Positions 1-11,700 are shown, counted from the stretch's first letter. The stretch is DNA of 64,000 bases from Leptobrachium leishanense (GCA_009667805.1 CM019069.1:91547204-91611203); one strand, 5' to 3'. A program made the numbers and translations. Notes: generated by a model not told the origin, from the letters alone.

Positions 1-71
1 TATTTAGATACATAAGGGCTTCTGGATGTTTTAATTGTGTAAGGGATCAGGGGTGAAATCCCTTCAACACT

Positions 72-2237
72 CAGGGTTATCCAAAGAGATCCGAATTGCT
101 TGAGAAAGGTAACCGAACGCTGAAAATCAGTGTTCGGTTACCTTTCCTGACCATTCGGCTATCCAGAGAGCAGGCAATTCGCCAAATCCTGGCGAATTGC
201 CTGAACATACGGTGCCTGTTCGGTGCCTGTTCGAGGGCAGTGAAATCCCCATGAAAAAGCACTGCTTCGGCTATTCAGAGAACACAAACCAGCAGTGAAA
301 GGTTCCCCTAATGCCCTGCCATTCAGTGGTTTAATTCGGCAAGTTAATTCAGGAGAATCCCATAGACTTCAATGTTAAAAATATTCCTGTTTTAATTCAA
401 TATCTAAAAAAACGTTCATTATAAAATTCTGCAGCAAAAAGTCTCTTTATTTATAGATTTTTTAGGATACTTTAAGCATTTTTCTTTTTTTTTCTTTTTT
501 TTTTAACCACTTGAATGCTAAGGACGCGCTCAGCGCGTCCTCAGCATTCCCGCTGGTATGCGGAGGACGCGCTGAGCGCGTCCTCGCATCGGGGTCAGCG
601 TTCGGCCGGGTTCCGGCCGATCGCTGGCCCCTCCGGTGCGGGCTGACATCCTGGATGTCAGCCCGGCATCCGGACCAGCAGCCGCCATTATTAGGTGTCA
701 TCGCGGGGGCGCGATGACACCTAATTCAGGCGCCCCCCCCGCATGTGCGGAGGAGGCGCCTGAAAGGGAGGGGGGGGAGGTCCTTCGGACCTCTCTCCAT
801 CCCGATCAGCGGCGCACAGGGGCTTAACCCAGGCATCATTTGGAAGGGCACAGCCTGCCCTTCCAAATGATGCCTGGCATTAACCCCTGGGGAGCTGGAT
901 CGCGAATCGGCGCTGAAAAGCGCCGGTTCGCGATCCCTTCCCGGAGCTAGCCGACATCTTGGATGTCGGCCAAGCTTCCGGGAACTCCCCAGAGGACTGG
1001 CGTCATCGTGTGTAGCACGATGACGCCAGTCCTAGCATTAACCCCTAACTGCCACCAAGTGTGGAGATAGGGAGTTCCAATGAACTCCCTATCTCCCGAT
1101 CCGTGGCAGTTAGGGGTTAAATTTTGATATGGTTGGATCGGCCAGAGCATGGCCGTTCCAACGATACCAAACATGAAAGTTAAAAATTTTGTAAAAAAAA
1201 AAAAAAAAAGAAAAATAAAAATTAAAAAAAATAAAAAAAATAAATAAATAAAAAAAAAAAAAACACTTTTTTTTTATTTTTTTTGGTTTGTTAGTGTAGC
1301 AATATTGTTCCCATTTCAATTATAATGTGAACAATGATGCTGCACTAACGATTTTTGTATGCGGTGCGTTTGTTAAAAATAGTGTCATTTTCCCCAAAAA
1401 AAATGTAACGAGACCCCATCTCTAATTTTTTTAACAAGCGCACCCCATACAAAATATAACCGCAATTGCTCGCATGTTAAAATGTGGAAAAAAACACTTT
1501 ACACATTGTAAATTATTGAAAATACATATTTTATTGCATTTTTTGTTATAATATACAGACATGACATAACGTATACATATAATAATGACATATTATGAAT
1601 CTACCGAGTCTGACGGAAAGAACGATATATAATATGTCGGTGTCATATACTAAAATAAGCCTTAAAAACACGTTTAAACATGATGCGCAAAACAGGTAAA
1701 AAATGACCTCAGCACAGGGGCGGAAAAGCCTCAGCAGCGAAAGGGTTAAAAGTCCGATTTTTTTTTATTTTTGTTTTTCAGTTTACTTATTTTTTTTGTA
1801 ACAGCCCTCTTTATTATCATTCCCTGGACCTCATGTGAAAATTTCAGACATTTTCGCTCAGTAGTTTCTTTGCAAACAGCGTTTCTTTTTCCAAGATTCA
1901 TACAAATGGTTTTGCTAATTTATTCACTGTCTCCTCTACGTCACAGCTGCTTCGGCTCTGTGTGATTCGGCTCCTGTTCGGCTCCTGTTCGGCTCCTGTT
2001 CGGCTCCTGTTCGGCTTTTTCGAAGGTTAATCCAGATGTTTTTGCTTGTTTTCAGCGTGCATTCGGTTAGTTTTCGTCAGGTTTGCGGCAGCTTTTCCCT
2101 GCAATTCGGGGACCCTGTGCTGTTTGCTGAATACACCGCAGGGTCACCGAAATGCAATCGGCAAAAGGAACCGAATTGAAGAGAACGAAAAGTCACCGAA
2201 CGTGCGGTGACTTTTCGAATCTCTTTGGATAACCCTG
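72..2237. mobile_element. X1: non-autonomous CAGGG-ended DNA element
   Basis: The ends form an inverted repeat that begins CAGGGTTATCCAAAGAGA and matches over about 24 bp with one mismatch. The copy is flanked by a 3-bp duplication ACT at 69-71 and 2238-2240. It has no coding capacity. The left part holds sub-terminal stems near 84-215. A core module at about 360-457 is shared with many other elements in this window. The copy is interrupted by a TTAA-flanked hairpin-chain element (about 504-1747); X2 at 13.7 kb shows the uninterrupted arrangement. The superfamily is not assigned. A 3-bp duplication excludes a typical hAT and is compatible with PIF/Harbinger or CMC types. Confidence 0.8.
501..1750. 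mobile_element. Hairpin-chain element A (TTAA-flanked)
   Basis: This insertion lies in X1 between TTAA at about 502-505 and TTAA at about 1745-1748. Its ends resemble each other when inverted (TTAACCACTTGAATGCT against TTAACCCTTTCGCTGCT), which recalls piggyBac-type termini. The interior is a run of consecutive hairpins: 513-549, about 552-600, 596-626, 632-673, 691-724, 725-764, 768-803, 831-875, 897-936, 940-982, 993-1033, 1038-1120 (with a second stem 1064-1095 inside), 1130-1170, 1288-1348 and 1353-1454. Several stems are perfect over 14-20 bp. No open reading frame fits. A second copy starts at 62,985 and a degenerate relative lies at 18.7-20.2 kb. The TTAA class is an inference; the hairpins are directly visible. 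Confidence 0.75.
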
Positions 2238-2584
2238 ACTATTAAAAAACCTAAATGAAAAGTAGGGAGTAAATAAGGCATTGTTTGAATAGTGTACCCT
2301 CGTACCAATGAGGAGAGTATACAGTGAAGCTAGCCACTGGCTATTTAGTCAAAAATTATTTTTAACAATAGAAGGGCCCAGATTTTCCTCTGCAGACCAA
2401 ATGATGGATGTAGTGCCGTCCAGCAGATGCCACAATTCAGCAGTCATAAAGCGTATTCATAGAACAGGGCCTCCGTCCAATAAATTAGCCCTTCTGGCCA
2501 ATTGCCAGACACAAGTATACAATACATATCAAATGACCCATATATCGAAGGTGTATAGCCATTTACCAAATTTGGTATGAGCGT

Positions 2585-2956
2585 ACCACAGAGCTCCACA
2601 GCAATAAAAATCACAGTAATGTGTGCTGTGTATGAGTGTATCACAGAGCTCCACAGCAATAAAACCCACAGTAATATGCAGTGTGTATGAGTGTATCACA
2701 GAGCTCCACAGCAATAAAACTCACAGTAATGTGCAGTGTGTATGAGTGTATCACAGAGCTCCACAGCAATAAAACCCACAGTAATGTGCAGTATGTATGA
2801 GTGTATCACAGAGCTCCACAGCAATAAAACCCACAGTAATGTGCGCTGTGTATGAGCATAGCACAGAGCTCCACAGCAATAAAACTCACAGTAATGTGCA
2901 GTGTGTATGAGTGTATCACAGAATCCACAGCAATAAAACCCACAGTAATGTGTCAT
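2585..2956. repeat. Tandem 55-bp repeat array
   Basis: About 6.5 monomers of 55 bp each begin with CACAGAGCTCCACAGCAATA and carry AATAAAAC followed by a TATGAGTGTAT stretch. Divergence between monomers is low. The same monomer appears singly or in short runs, in both orientations, at 4575-4730, 18,060-18,450 and 47,515-47,650. Open frames through the array are an artefact of the repeat. Confidence 0.9.
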
Positions 2957-3735
2957 ATTTCATACCCCCCCATACACCACTCATTTCATTTCATACCCCC
3001 CACTCACCACTCATTTTATTTCATCTCCCCCACACTCATTTCATCTCCCACACTCACTTCATACCTCCCCACACTCACTTCATACCCCCTGCACTCACGT
3101 CATCCCCCCCACACTCATTTAATTTCATCTCCCCCACACTCACTTCATACCCCCACTCACTTCATATCCCCCACACTCACTTCATACCCCTCACACGCAG
3201 TTCATACACCCCACACTCATTTCATCTCCCCCACACTCACTTCATACCCCCACACTCCCTTCATACCCCCACACTCAATTCATTTAATCTCCCCCACACT
3301 CATTTCATCTTCCCACCCTCATTTCATCTCCCCCCACACACTCACTTCATAGCCCCACACACTCACTTCATACCCCCCACTCATTTAATTTCATCTCCCT
3401 CACCCTCACTTCATACCCCCACACTCACTTCATACCCCAACTCACTTCATACCCCTCCAAACACTCATTTCATTTAATCTCCCCATTCATTTAATCTCCC
3501 CCACACTCATTTCATTCAATCTCCCCCACTCATTTAATTTCACCCCCCACACTCATTTCATCTCCCCCACACTCATTTCATTTAATTTCCCCCACTCAAT
3601 TCATCTCCCCCACACTCAATTCACCTCCCCCACTCTCATTTAATTTCATCCCCCCTACTCAATTCATCTCCCCCCTCATTTAATTTCATCCCCCACACTC
3701 ATTTCATGTCCCCCACACTCACTTCATACACCTCC
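2957..3735. repeat. C-rich pyrimidine minisatellite
   Basis: Degenerate units of about 18-24 bp follow the pattern CCCCCACACTCATTTCATCT. The plus strand is almost free of G over roughly 780 bp. The long open frames rich in H, S, T and P across it are by-products of this composition and are not genes. Confidence 0.9.
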
Positions 3736-3739
3736 CCCT

Positions 3740-4250
3740 GTTCAGTTCACCTTAGAAACTGGGGATGGGTCCTGGCAGCTGCACGGTCATCATGCTGGGA
3801 GGAAGTGACGTCATGTGATCACTTCTTCCCAGCGCTGCAGTGCAGAGTACATGTGGCTGCAGACCTGAGCGGAAGCAAGGTCTGTGCCACAACGAGTCCC
3901 CCAATACAGCCCCCCAGTCACTCCATAGGTGTCTCCCCATAGTCTGTGGCCCCCGCCCCTACCAGAGACCCCACATCCGCCGGGAGTGTGTTGCCATGAT
4001 GAGCGAGGCTCCGCCCACCAGCAGAGACTCATCTCTATGGCAACCCAGCACTTCTCTCCTTCAGCTCGCTCCACTTAACGGAAGCTGCGCGCGTTGGAGG
4101 GAGAAAGCTTCCGGAGCTGAGGCCTTTGATCTTAGAAACCAGCGGCCGCGGGTCCCAGCGAGCAGCAGGGCAGCTTTTTGTGTAGAGGGTGGCATTTTTT
4201 GCTGCCCCCTGAAAAATTACGACCTAGGCCTAGGCCTTGTCAGCCTAGGC
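3740..4250. other. GC-rich non-repetitive stretch, no gene recognised
   Basis: A relatively CpG-rich block follows the pyrimidine tract. It contains a palindromic GAAGTGACGTCATGTGATCACTTC-like stretch near 3802-3826 and GTTGCCAT/CTATGGCAAC motifs near 3990-4042. A plus-strand frame of about 175 codons crosses it, but its product is unlike any family I know and the frame runs into a MITE fragment. It could be part of an unrecognised element or a promoter-like island. Neither can be settled from sequence alone. Confidence 0.35.
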
Positions 4251-4346
4251 CAAGATACAGCTCTGGTCGGAATGCTATGCTGCCACGGACATACAAATGT
4301 GCGGCAATACGGACGTGATAACTGTGCTCGTCTGACCCCAGCCTTA
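4250..4346. mobile_element. Harbinger-like MITE family P, partial right end
   Basis: The sequence ends in CGTCTGACCCCAGCC followed by TTA, the right-end signature of the four fuller copies in this window (25.6, 58.0, 62.3 and 63.1 kb). The left end is not clear. It runs directly into a short stretch (about 4344-4440) resembling the hAT-like MITE at 21.3 kb. Confidence 0.5.
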
Positions 4347-4574
4347 GTCTGCATTTCCCCATGGTGATCCTTAAAATCTGACCTGTCAGTTGGTCCCCAG
4401 TACTGGAGTTCTGGTAATCCATCTTTCTGTGCAGGCACTACAGAACTCGCGTACCTAAAGTTTCAGAGGAGCGCAAATTGCATGGTAAAGCTTCAGGGAA
4501 TTACGGGCAGGACCAGACTGGGACAAAAAATAGGCCTGGGCACTTTGTACTGAGCAGCATGCTTTTTTTTCCTT

Positions 4575-4730
4575 CACAGCGCACATTACTGTGAGTTTTA
4601 TTGCTGTGGAGCTCTGCGATACGCTCATAAACACCGTACATAACTACAGAGCTCTGTGATACCCTCATACACTCCGCACATTATTGTGGAGCTCTGTAAT
4701 TCCCTCATACACACCGCACATTACTGCAGA
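4575..4730. repeat. Dispersed copies of the 55-bp repeat, inverted
   Basis: Short units related to the 2.6-kb array lie here in the opposite orientation (GTGAGTTTTATTGCTGTGGAG). They are more diverged than the main array and do not form an ordered tandem block. Confidence 0.7.
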
Positions 4731-4732
4731 TC

Positions 4733-5447
4733 GATTCGGTGATTCGGTTCTATTCATTTTTCGTTAGTTTTTTGTTTTTTATGAGTTAGAATTAATGCAG
4801 CATTGAATCCACACACTGCTGGGAAGTTCCCAACAGTGTGCGGATTCATATGCTGCAATTATTATACTGCAGAGAGATGCTGCCCCGCAGCGTGCAGATT
4901 CATATGTTGCATTAATTATACTGCAGAGAGGTGCTTCTCAGCAGTTTGTGGATTCAAATAGTGCATTAATTATACTGCAGAGAGGTGCTTCCCAGCAGTG
5001 TGTGGATTCATATGCTGCATTAATTATACTGCAGAGAGGTGCTGCCCCGCAGTGTGCGGATTCATATGCTGCATTGAAACCTATGGGTTAAAAAGCCTTA
5101 TTTATTTAATAAAGTTAGGAAACCTAAAATTTCACCCAAAAAATGCCTAAAAATATACTAAAAAAATAAATAAGTAAAGAAACTTTCATTTTATTGGTAG
5201 TAATCTATTTCCCATTCTTAAATAACCAATACAAAAGGAAATAAGTCATAAAAAAATAAAAATCAACTGATCCAAATCACCCGAAACTATCCGAATCGCG
5301 AAACGATCCGAATCACTGGATCAATCCGAATCATTGATACGATCCAAAACGAAACGAAAGGAAAGCTGTCCAAAATGATGCGAAATGAATAAAAACACCC
5401 GAAAAAAAAGAAATGAGACAAAAAAAAAAGTCATGCACATCCCTATT
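4733..5447. mobile_element. Non-autonomous element E1 with internal 60-bp tandem repeats
   Basis: The segment starts in a GATTCGGTGATTCGG-rich flank. It contains four to five units of about 60 bp that include GGATTCATATGCTGCATTAA and ACTGCAGAGAGGTGCT. It ends in GTCATGCACATCCCTA, the inverted form of the TAGGGATGTGC end seen on hAT-like copies at 26.8 and 27.36 kb. A second copy lies at 24.26-25.08 kb, and the tandem units alone recur at 29.46-29.76 kb. No coding sequence is visible. Confidence 0.65.
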
Positions 5448-6149
5448 GTAAAGTACAGTAAGCTGGCAGAAGCTAGCGCAATCACCAATGTGCTGGCGGA
5501 TTTTTCACGAGTTTAGCATCGGGAAGGTAATATGGGGGACATGCATTAAAGTCACTTCCTAGCGTTAACAGTTACTCATGCGAATGCTACAGTTATCGGT
5601 CAACAGTTGTCTTTTTTCAGTCTATGTAACTATTTAACTATGTAACATGTAATTTAGTACTTTATCTTTAGTTAACCAACTCTTGTCATGATCCTGGCTG
5701 CTTTAAGTATAACTTTTGACCAATTTATTTTTGATGGAAAAGGCACCCCTAAAAGTGAATTTTGTGTTTTCTAGGAGTAATTTAGCTAAATCTTCATCCT
5801 GTTTCAATATATACCAATATTTTTAAAAAATGTTTTTCATCCTCCCTACTCCCTTAAATCAAAATATACCTAATCACCTCATTGTGTTCTGAGTTATGCA
5901 ATTCATTTGTGTTTTTATTGACCTATTGGTCAATTGCTCTTTTTATCACACACCTCTTTGAATGCACTATTTAGCAGATTTTCTAAAAAAATATTTTTCT
6001 TTAAAATTCTTCATTAATATATCAGCTTGTTTAATAAATTCCCTAGTACCATTACATTAGAGTCAATTCTTAATAACTGCCCCTTTGGGAAATTACTCAA
6101 CCAAATTCTATGATGACCACTTGTAAATTCTTTAAAAATATTAGAAAAT
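5448..6149. other. No gene seen: AT-rich spacer
   Basis: Part of 5450-5600 resembles, in inverted form, the left flank of the Harbinger-like element at 59.2 kb. The remainder is AT-rich, without long frames or recognisable repeats. Confidence 0.5.
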
Positions 6150-6181
6150 AGAAACATAGAAACATAGAAAAATGTCGGCAG
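6150..6181 (-). mobile_element. CR1-A, extreme 3' end separated by the L1 insertion
   Basis: This stretch carries the GAAACATAGAAACATAG tail repeats and the conserved AAAATGTCGGCAG that end CR1 elements in this genome (compare 24,225-24,254). The rest of the same CR1 resumes at 12,000. The last 16 bases (6166-6181) were duplicated when the L1 inserted. Confidence 0.85.
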
Positions 6182-6329
6182 GGGGGCGTGGCCGGACGTT
6201 GCAGCGCACGGTCGCATGTAGGAAGAGCTCCTGTGACCGGCGCTGAGTTTCCAATTCCTGCGGCTTTATTATTGCATCCCCGGGGCTGAAAACTTCACCC
6301 ACAGGTGGGTGATACTCCCTAGCACCCAG

Positions 6330-7226
6330 ATGGTGCCACCTAAGGCGCAGCGGGCGCTAGAGCCGCTCAAATTGGCTAGGAAAGATCGGGCCCGGGAGGC
6401 CCAAGATGGCGGATCTCCCTCCTCTGTTCCATCCCCCACGCTGGAGGCAGCAGCTGCGGGGCCACCTGGCATGTCTGACATATCACCACCATCGGAAAGC
6501 AGACTTCATGCCATGCTGCAAGAACTTCGATCTACCATTCAAGCGGATCTTAAAGAGGCGCTGCAGGAGCTGAGGCGCGATGTACAAGATCTGGGTGAGA
6601 GGACTGACTCCTTAGAATCTAAGACAGATGACTTATGCTTAGCCCATAATGACCTGGTGGACCGTCACATTGCTTTGCAAACAGCGCATGACACCATGGC
6701 AACGAAACTGGCCGATATGGAGGACCGTTCCAGGCGTAATAATATACGGATCCGGGGCATTCCGGAGGCAGTGGGCTCTGTTGATCTCCAGCCTTACATT
6801 ATAGAACTTTTCCAGATCTTGGCACCTACATATTCATCGCAGGATTTCCTGATGGATCGAGCGCACAGGTTGCCGCGTGCAAAAAACCTGCCGCCATCCG
6901 CCTCTAGAGATGTTTTGGTCCGGGTGCATTTTTTTCACGTTAAAGAAGCGTTAATGAGAGCGTCACGGAAATCTATGCATCTACCGTCTCCGTATGCCGA
7001 AGTCTCTTTCTTTGCAGACCTGTCAACGGCTACTATGTCTAAAAGACGGGAATTTTCGTCCTTCACCAAAATTTTGCGTGACCACAACATGGCGTATCGT
7101 TGGGGATTTCCCACAAAGATCTTGCTATGGCGGGAAGGAGTCCTGCACGTTATTCCGGAGCCCACCACTGGCATGCGTCTGCTAACAGAATGGAAAGTAG
7201 TGGCTGAGTTTACTCCCCCCCCGTGA
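6330..7226 (+). CDS. L1 ORF1 protein (RNA-binding chaperone type)
   Basis: The product is about 298 residues if started at the ATG at 6330; a GTG seven codons upstream is in frame but less likely. By family knowledge, ORF1p trimerises through a coiled coil and binds L1 RNA in the retrotransposition particle. The N-terminal 50 residues are basic and proline/alanine-rich. Residues about 60-140 are heptad-like and rich in L, E, D and Q, consistent with the coiled coil. LADMEDRSRRNNIRIRGIPE is the hallmark start of the L1 RRM domain. A C-terminal domain follows and contains SKRREFSSFTKILR. The frame is intact from start to stop. ORF2 begins 675 bp downstream in the same orientation. Confidence 0.9.
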   Translation: MVPPKAQRALEPLKLARKDRAREAQDGGSPSSVPSPTLEAAAAGPPGMSDISPPSESRLHAMLQELRSTIQADLKEALQELRRDVQDLGERTDSLESKTDDLCLAHNDLVDRHIALQTAHDTMATKLADMEDRSRRNNIRIRGIPEAVGSVDLQPYIIELFQILAPTYSSQDFLMDRAHRLPRAKNLPPSASRDVLVRVHFFHVKEALMRASRKSMHLPSPYAEVSFFADLSTATMSKRREFSSFTKILRDHNMAYRWGFPTKILLWREGVLHVIPEPTTGMRLLTEWKVVAEFTPPP

Positions 7227-7469
7227 GGAATCATCTTCGCCGCTGAAAGTTTCTCCGGAGTGGCACCAGGTTCGGCCTAAATGAGAGGATATGGTCCTGC
7301 ATTTTTTCGCCTGTGGGCGTGTCATTTAATTGCACCAGATGCCCTATCATGGTTTCGGGACTCATCCCCCTTTGTGATTCGGCCCTTGGGTGGCGCCCTC
7401 TGGGGTTCTGTTCCTGCGACTGAATAGCCCCGAGGCTTCTTACTGGCCTGTATACTGGCGCAGTCACCT

Positions 7470-7546
7470 TCAAGGATTTATTTATTTATTTATAAAGGAT
7501 TTTACCAGGAAGGATACATTGAGATTTCTCTCGTTTTCAAGTATGT
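7470..7546 (-). repeat. SINE tail fragment inside the L1 spacer
   Basis: A TTTA-repeat precedes a stretch that reads, on the minus strand, GGACATACTTGAAAACGAGA and ends CCTTCCTGGTAAAATCC. This matches the 3' part of the SINE at 25.1-25.3 kb, and part of it recurs at 17,621-17,653. It lies between ORF1 and ORF2, so it is either a short insertion or a sequence shared by the families. Confidence 0.6.
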
Positions 7547-7901
7547 CCTTCACGGATGAAGTTGGGACTGTGTTTTTCCCCCGTTGGGGTTCTTTTCTTG
7601 AACGTGTTGCTTTTCCAATTATACCATTCAGCTGTGTTGATTGACCCCACTCAACTGCTTTTATGGAATGCAGTTCTCCTTTTCTTTTTTGGTTTGTTAG
7701 GTTTTTTCTGTTTTTATTTTTCTTTTTATTTTCTTTGTCTGGTTCGTCTTAGGTTTGTCTTGTACGTACTGTTTGTCTTATTGGTATGCACTGTAATATA
7801 TCATTCTGGGCATTATTGTACGCAGGGAAGCCCTCCCATCCTCCCACGGAAATTGTCTGTCAGGACCGCTGTGAGTACCAGGGGGTTGGGGGCAAATAAC
7901 G

Positions 7902-10900
7902 ATGAGTAAACCTCAATTCCAAATTTATTCCTTAAATGTACGAGGCTTAAATACTCCGTACAAACGCCATGCTTTATTTCGTGATCTGCATAAGTCTCAA
8001 CCAGCTATTGTATGTTTGCAAGAGACTCATTTTTGTACGAGGCGTCCGCCATCTCTGAAATCGCGCATGTATACTGAGGCATATCACTCCACTGCTCAGA
8101 CGAAGTCTAAAGGTGTCTCGATTTTATTCCACAAAGATTGGACCTTTGTATGTTCGGCTCAGTATGTGGATCCGTTGGGCCGCCTAGTGATTCTTGTGGG
8201 CACGTTGAACGAATTACCAATTACTATTGCTAACCTATATCTCCCTAATGAAAACCCAATTTCTTATCTTCGGAAAGCTTATGGTAGAGTGAAAAAAATA
8301 TCTAGTGGTACGTTGTTTCTATGTGGGGATTTTAACTGCACCCCTGACCCTGACGTTGACACCCAATCGAGCCACCCCAGATCCAAAACCCGCTCCCCCC
8401 CAACCTCTAGTAATCAACTACGGGAATTCATGCACTCATTTGAACTCTATGATACTTGGCGGATATGTCACCCTACTACGCGTGATTACACTTTTTTTTC
8501 TCATGTTCATTCCTCGTATAGTAGAATTGACTTGTGTTTGATTCATAGTTCGGCTTTGTCCCGCCTGTTAGAGGCGACCATAGGCATTATCACGTGGTCT
8601 GACCATGCTCCACTTACGCTTACCTTTGAGGCGGCCTTCCCGCCGAGGGGTATGGGGAACTGGAGACTCAATGACTCGCTTATTGTAAATGAAGATGACG
8701 TGGCTAACACTACGCAACTCCTTCAGGAGTATTTCACGACGAACATAACTGAGGACGTTGCGACATCGTCGGTTTGGCTGGCACACAAGGCTGTTCTGCG
8801 AGGACATTTTATTCAGAAAGGAGCGCAGAGGAAGAGACGTTTTAATGCTCAGATGTCTGCGCTTCTGCGACGAATCACTGAGTTGGAGTCCCAGAATAAA
8901 CCCGCCCCTGCCCCACATATTACTGCTCAGCTGACTCTACAGCGCCGTGAGTTGGAGCACCTTCTGCTCCAGGTCACGGCGCGCTCACTTAGGAGGCTTA
9001 ACTATGCCCACTATACCCAGGGGAATAAACCGGGGAAATTGCTGGCGTCTAAATTGAAAGGGAAAAGAATGCAAACTAACATACCGTTCCTTTTGGATGC
9101 TAATAGCGTGAAGATTTACAATCCTGCCCTTATCACTGATGAATTTGCACGCTATTATGCCTCCTTATATAACCTGGGACTAAACAACGCCGTGCCGACC
9201 CCTGCATTGGACGACATAGATCTCTTTCTCCAAATGGCTAATCTCCCTTCTATAACTGCCCCTCAGGCTACAGGCTTGCTAGCTACGTTCACAGAGGAGG
9301 AGGTATATAAGGCTATTAAGGCGCTCCCAAAAAATAAAGCTCCAGGCCCTGACGGTTTTACGAATCTGTACTACCAGAAATTTGCTTCCTCTCTAGTCCC
9401 GATTCTTACCCTGGTTTTTAATGATATTAAAGACACCGGCATTATCCCTTCGGAGATGCTGCAAGCGACAATAGTCACCCTGCCTAAACCTGGTAAAGCC
9501 CTGACACATTGTGCCAATTTTCCTCCCATCTCCCTGTTGAATGTAGATGCCAAGTTATATGCTAAATTGCTGGCAAATAGATTGGCCCCTCTACTTCCCT
9601 CTTTGATTGCGAATGAGCAGACTGGCTTTGTCCCGGGCCGCCAAACGTGTGACAACACCCGATGGTTTTATGATATACTCGACCTGGCCCATAGGACTAA
9701 CGGTTCTGGACTCCTGTTGGCATAAGATGCTGAAAAGGCATTTGATCGCCTGCACTGGGGGTATATGCGGACGGTGTTACTAAAGTTTGGCTTCCCAGCA
9801 CAATTTATAAACAGCATTATGGCCCTCTACTCAGATCCGTCGGCAAAAGTATTGGCTTCAGGGTTTCTATCATCCGCTTTCCATATAACAAATGGCACCC
9901 GTCAGGGATGCCCTTTATCCCCGTTAATATTCATTCTGGCCTTAGAACCCCTGGCGTTGCAGATTAAAACGGCTCCGGCTATTAAGGGCTTATCAACCCC
10001 GAATGGGGAACATAAATTAGCACTGTTTGCGGACGACATACTGCTTTTTCTGACCACACCGGAGACCTCGCTCCCTCCCCTGTTTAGCCTCCTTGATAAT
10101 TTTGGCGCGATATCCTATTATAAAAATAACATAAGTAAAACGCAAGCTCTCCCCATAAATATTGCTGCTTCATCCCTCAGCTCTCTGCGTAGTAAATACC
10201 CCTTTGACTGGCGTTCTACCTCTTTAAAATATCTGGGTATATCCCTTTCTAAATCGCGGGGAACCATCCTTAAAGAAAACTTTACGCCACTCTTGAACTC
10301 TATTGAGGCGCAGCTCTCCAAATGGAGCACAATCGACTCATCTTGGCTGGGTCGCATGGCGGCCATGAAGATGTGTATCTTACCACAAATTTTATATTAT
10401 TTCAGGAATATCCCGGTTTTCATCCCGGCGCATTTATTGCTCCGGATGCAAAAACTAATTCATGCACACATATGGAAGGGGAAGCCTCCTCGAGTGTCAG
10501 CCTCCACGGTTACAACACCGCGACGTAATGGTGGGTTGGGGTTTCTGGATCTGCAATCTTATTATAAAGCAGCCTTACTAGCCCAACTGTTGTCATCAAT
10601 GTATCAAAAAGAACCACCACTATGGCTGCAGCTGGAGAATGCCATGATTTTCCCATACCGACTCCATGACCTGATGTGGCTCACACTCCTGCCGAGGAAT
10701 AGTACCACGGGTTTGTTGCCTGTTTCGATGCTCTCCCTCATGGCGTGGCGATTGTGGGGCCGTCGATTGGTGAGGCCTTACAATTTACTATGCCTTGCCC
10801 CTTTAAGGGTTTTGTGTCGCTTTATTCCCGATTTAACATTAGACTCCTGGATCAGGCGAGGCTTGACTCATGTATGGCAGCTCTTCATGCCACACTCCCT

Positions 10901-11700
10901 GAAAACCTGCCCCGATTTGGTACAGGAATTCGCTATCCCATCAAAGGAATGCTTCACATATCTTCGTGTGAAGCATGCTTTGACTCAGAAAGGCCTTACC
11001 TCTTTCACGGATGTGAACCTCTCGGCTTTTCATAAATTGTGTTTGGGACGAAAATGTCACATGAAACCGCTGTCCCTCTGTTACAACAGCCTCCTAACTC
11101 TGACCCCGCCTAAAAAACTACCCTATATGGTTAATTGGGAAAAAGACTTAGCCTTAACACTCTCCATAGAAGATTGGTCATACGCCATGGACACGATATA
11201 TAAATATTCTAGAAGTACCAATTTACGAGAAGCCCATATCAAACTACTGTGCAGATGGTATTTAACACCCACCCGGTTGGCCCATATTTCAGGGAACACT
11301 GGTCTCTGTTGGCGATGTCTTACAGGCACTGGCTCATTATTGCACACCTTCTGGCTTTGTCCCATGCTGGGGGGATATTGGGAAAAGATAAATAGGTTGA
11401 TCTCTCATTGCACTTCACTTAAATTCCCACTTTGTCCGAAAATGTACCTCTACACCTATACCTGTTACAATTCAGACCCGTCATAGGAGGTTTATCTCCA
11501 TGGTACTTGGTACAGCTAAAATTGTAATAGCTAGACATTGGCGGTCCTCTATGTGTCCCTCTATGAGGGAAGTTATGGGGGCCCTGGAAAATGTTTTCAA
11601 ATATGAGGAAATGTTTCACACCGCGAACAATTCTATGTGCCTGCTACATGATACGTGGGAGGGATGGAAGACATTTGTTGAATCTGGAAATCTGATATAG
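7902..11700 (+). pseudogene. L1 ORF2 (endonuclease/reverse transcriptase), nonsense and frameshift
   Basis: The frame encodes about 1,265 residues in total, close to the usual L1 ORF2 length. An apurinic-type endonuclease at the N terminus shows SLNVRGLN, QETHF, GDFNC and SDHAPL. The reverse transcriptase shows KNKAPGPDG, GFVPGRQT, AEKAFDRLHW, GTRQGCPLSPL and LFADDILLF. The C-terminal region has the cysteine motif CWRC...H...CP. A TAA at 9723-9725 replaces the residue just before DAEKAFD (RT motif A), and the same frame resumes immediately. A frameshift near 11,450-11,485 moves the last 70 residues into another frame (11,500-11,700). By family knowledge this enzyme nicks DNA and primes reverse transcription at the target. 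Confidence 0.93.

Noticed and set aside
2585..2956. Regular direct repeats suggestive of a CRISPR array
   Set aside because: The monomers are contiguous 55-bp tandem units without unique spacers, in vertebrate DNA.
2852..3477. Plus-strand frames of 166 and 188 codons rich in H, S, T and P
   Set aside because: They run through a G-poor pyrimidine minisatellite, and the absence of stops is a composition effect.
3840..4367. Plus-strand frame of 175 codons near a GC-rich block
   Set aside because: It has no family features and its 3' part lies in a Harbinger-like MITE fragment, so a host exon is not supported.
9723..9725. TAA in L1 ORF2 as programmed read-through
   Set aside because: It falls in a conserved catalytic block and the copy also has a frameshift, so ordinary decay is simpler.
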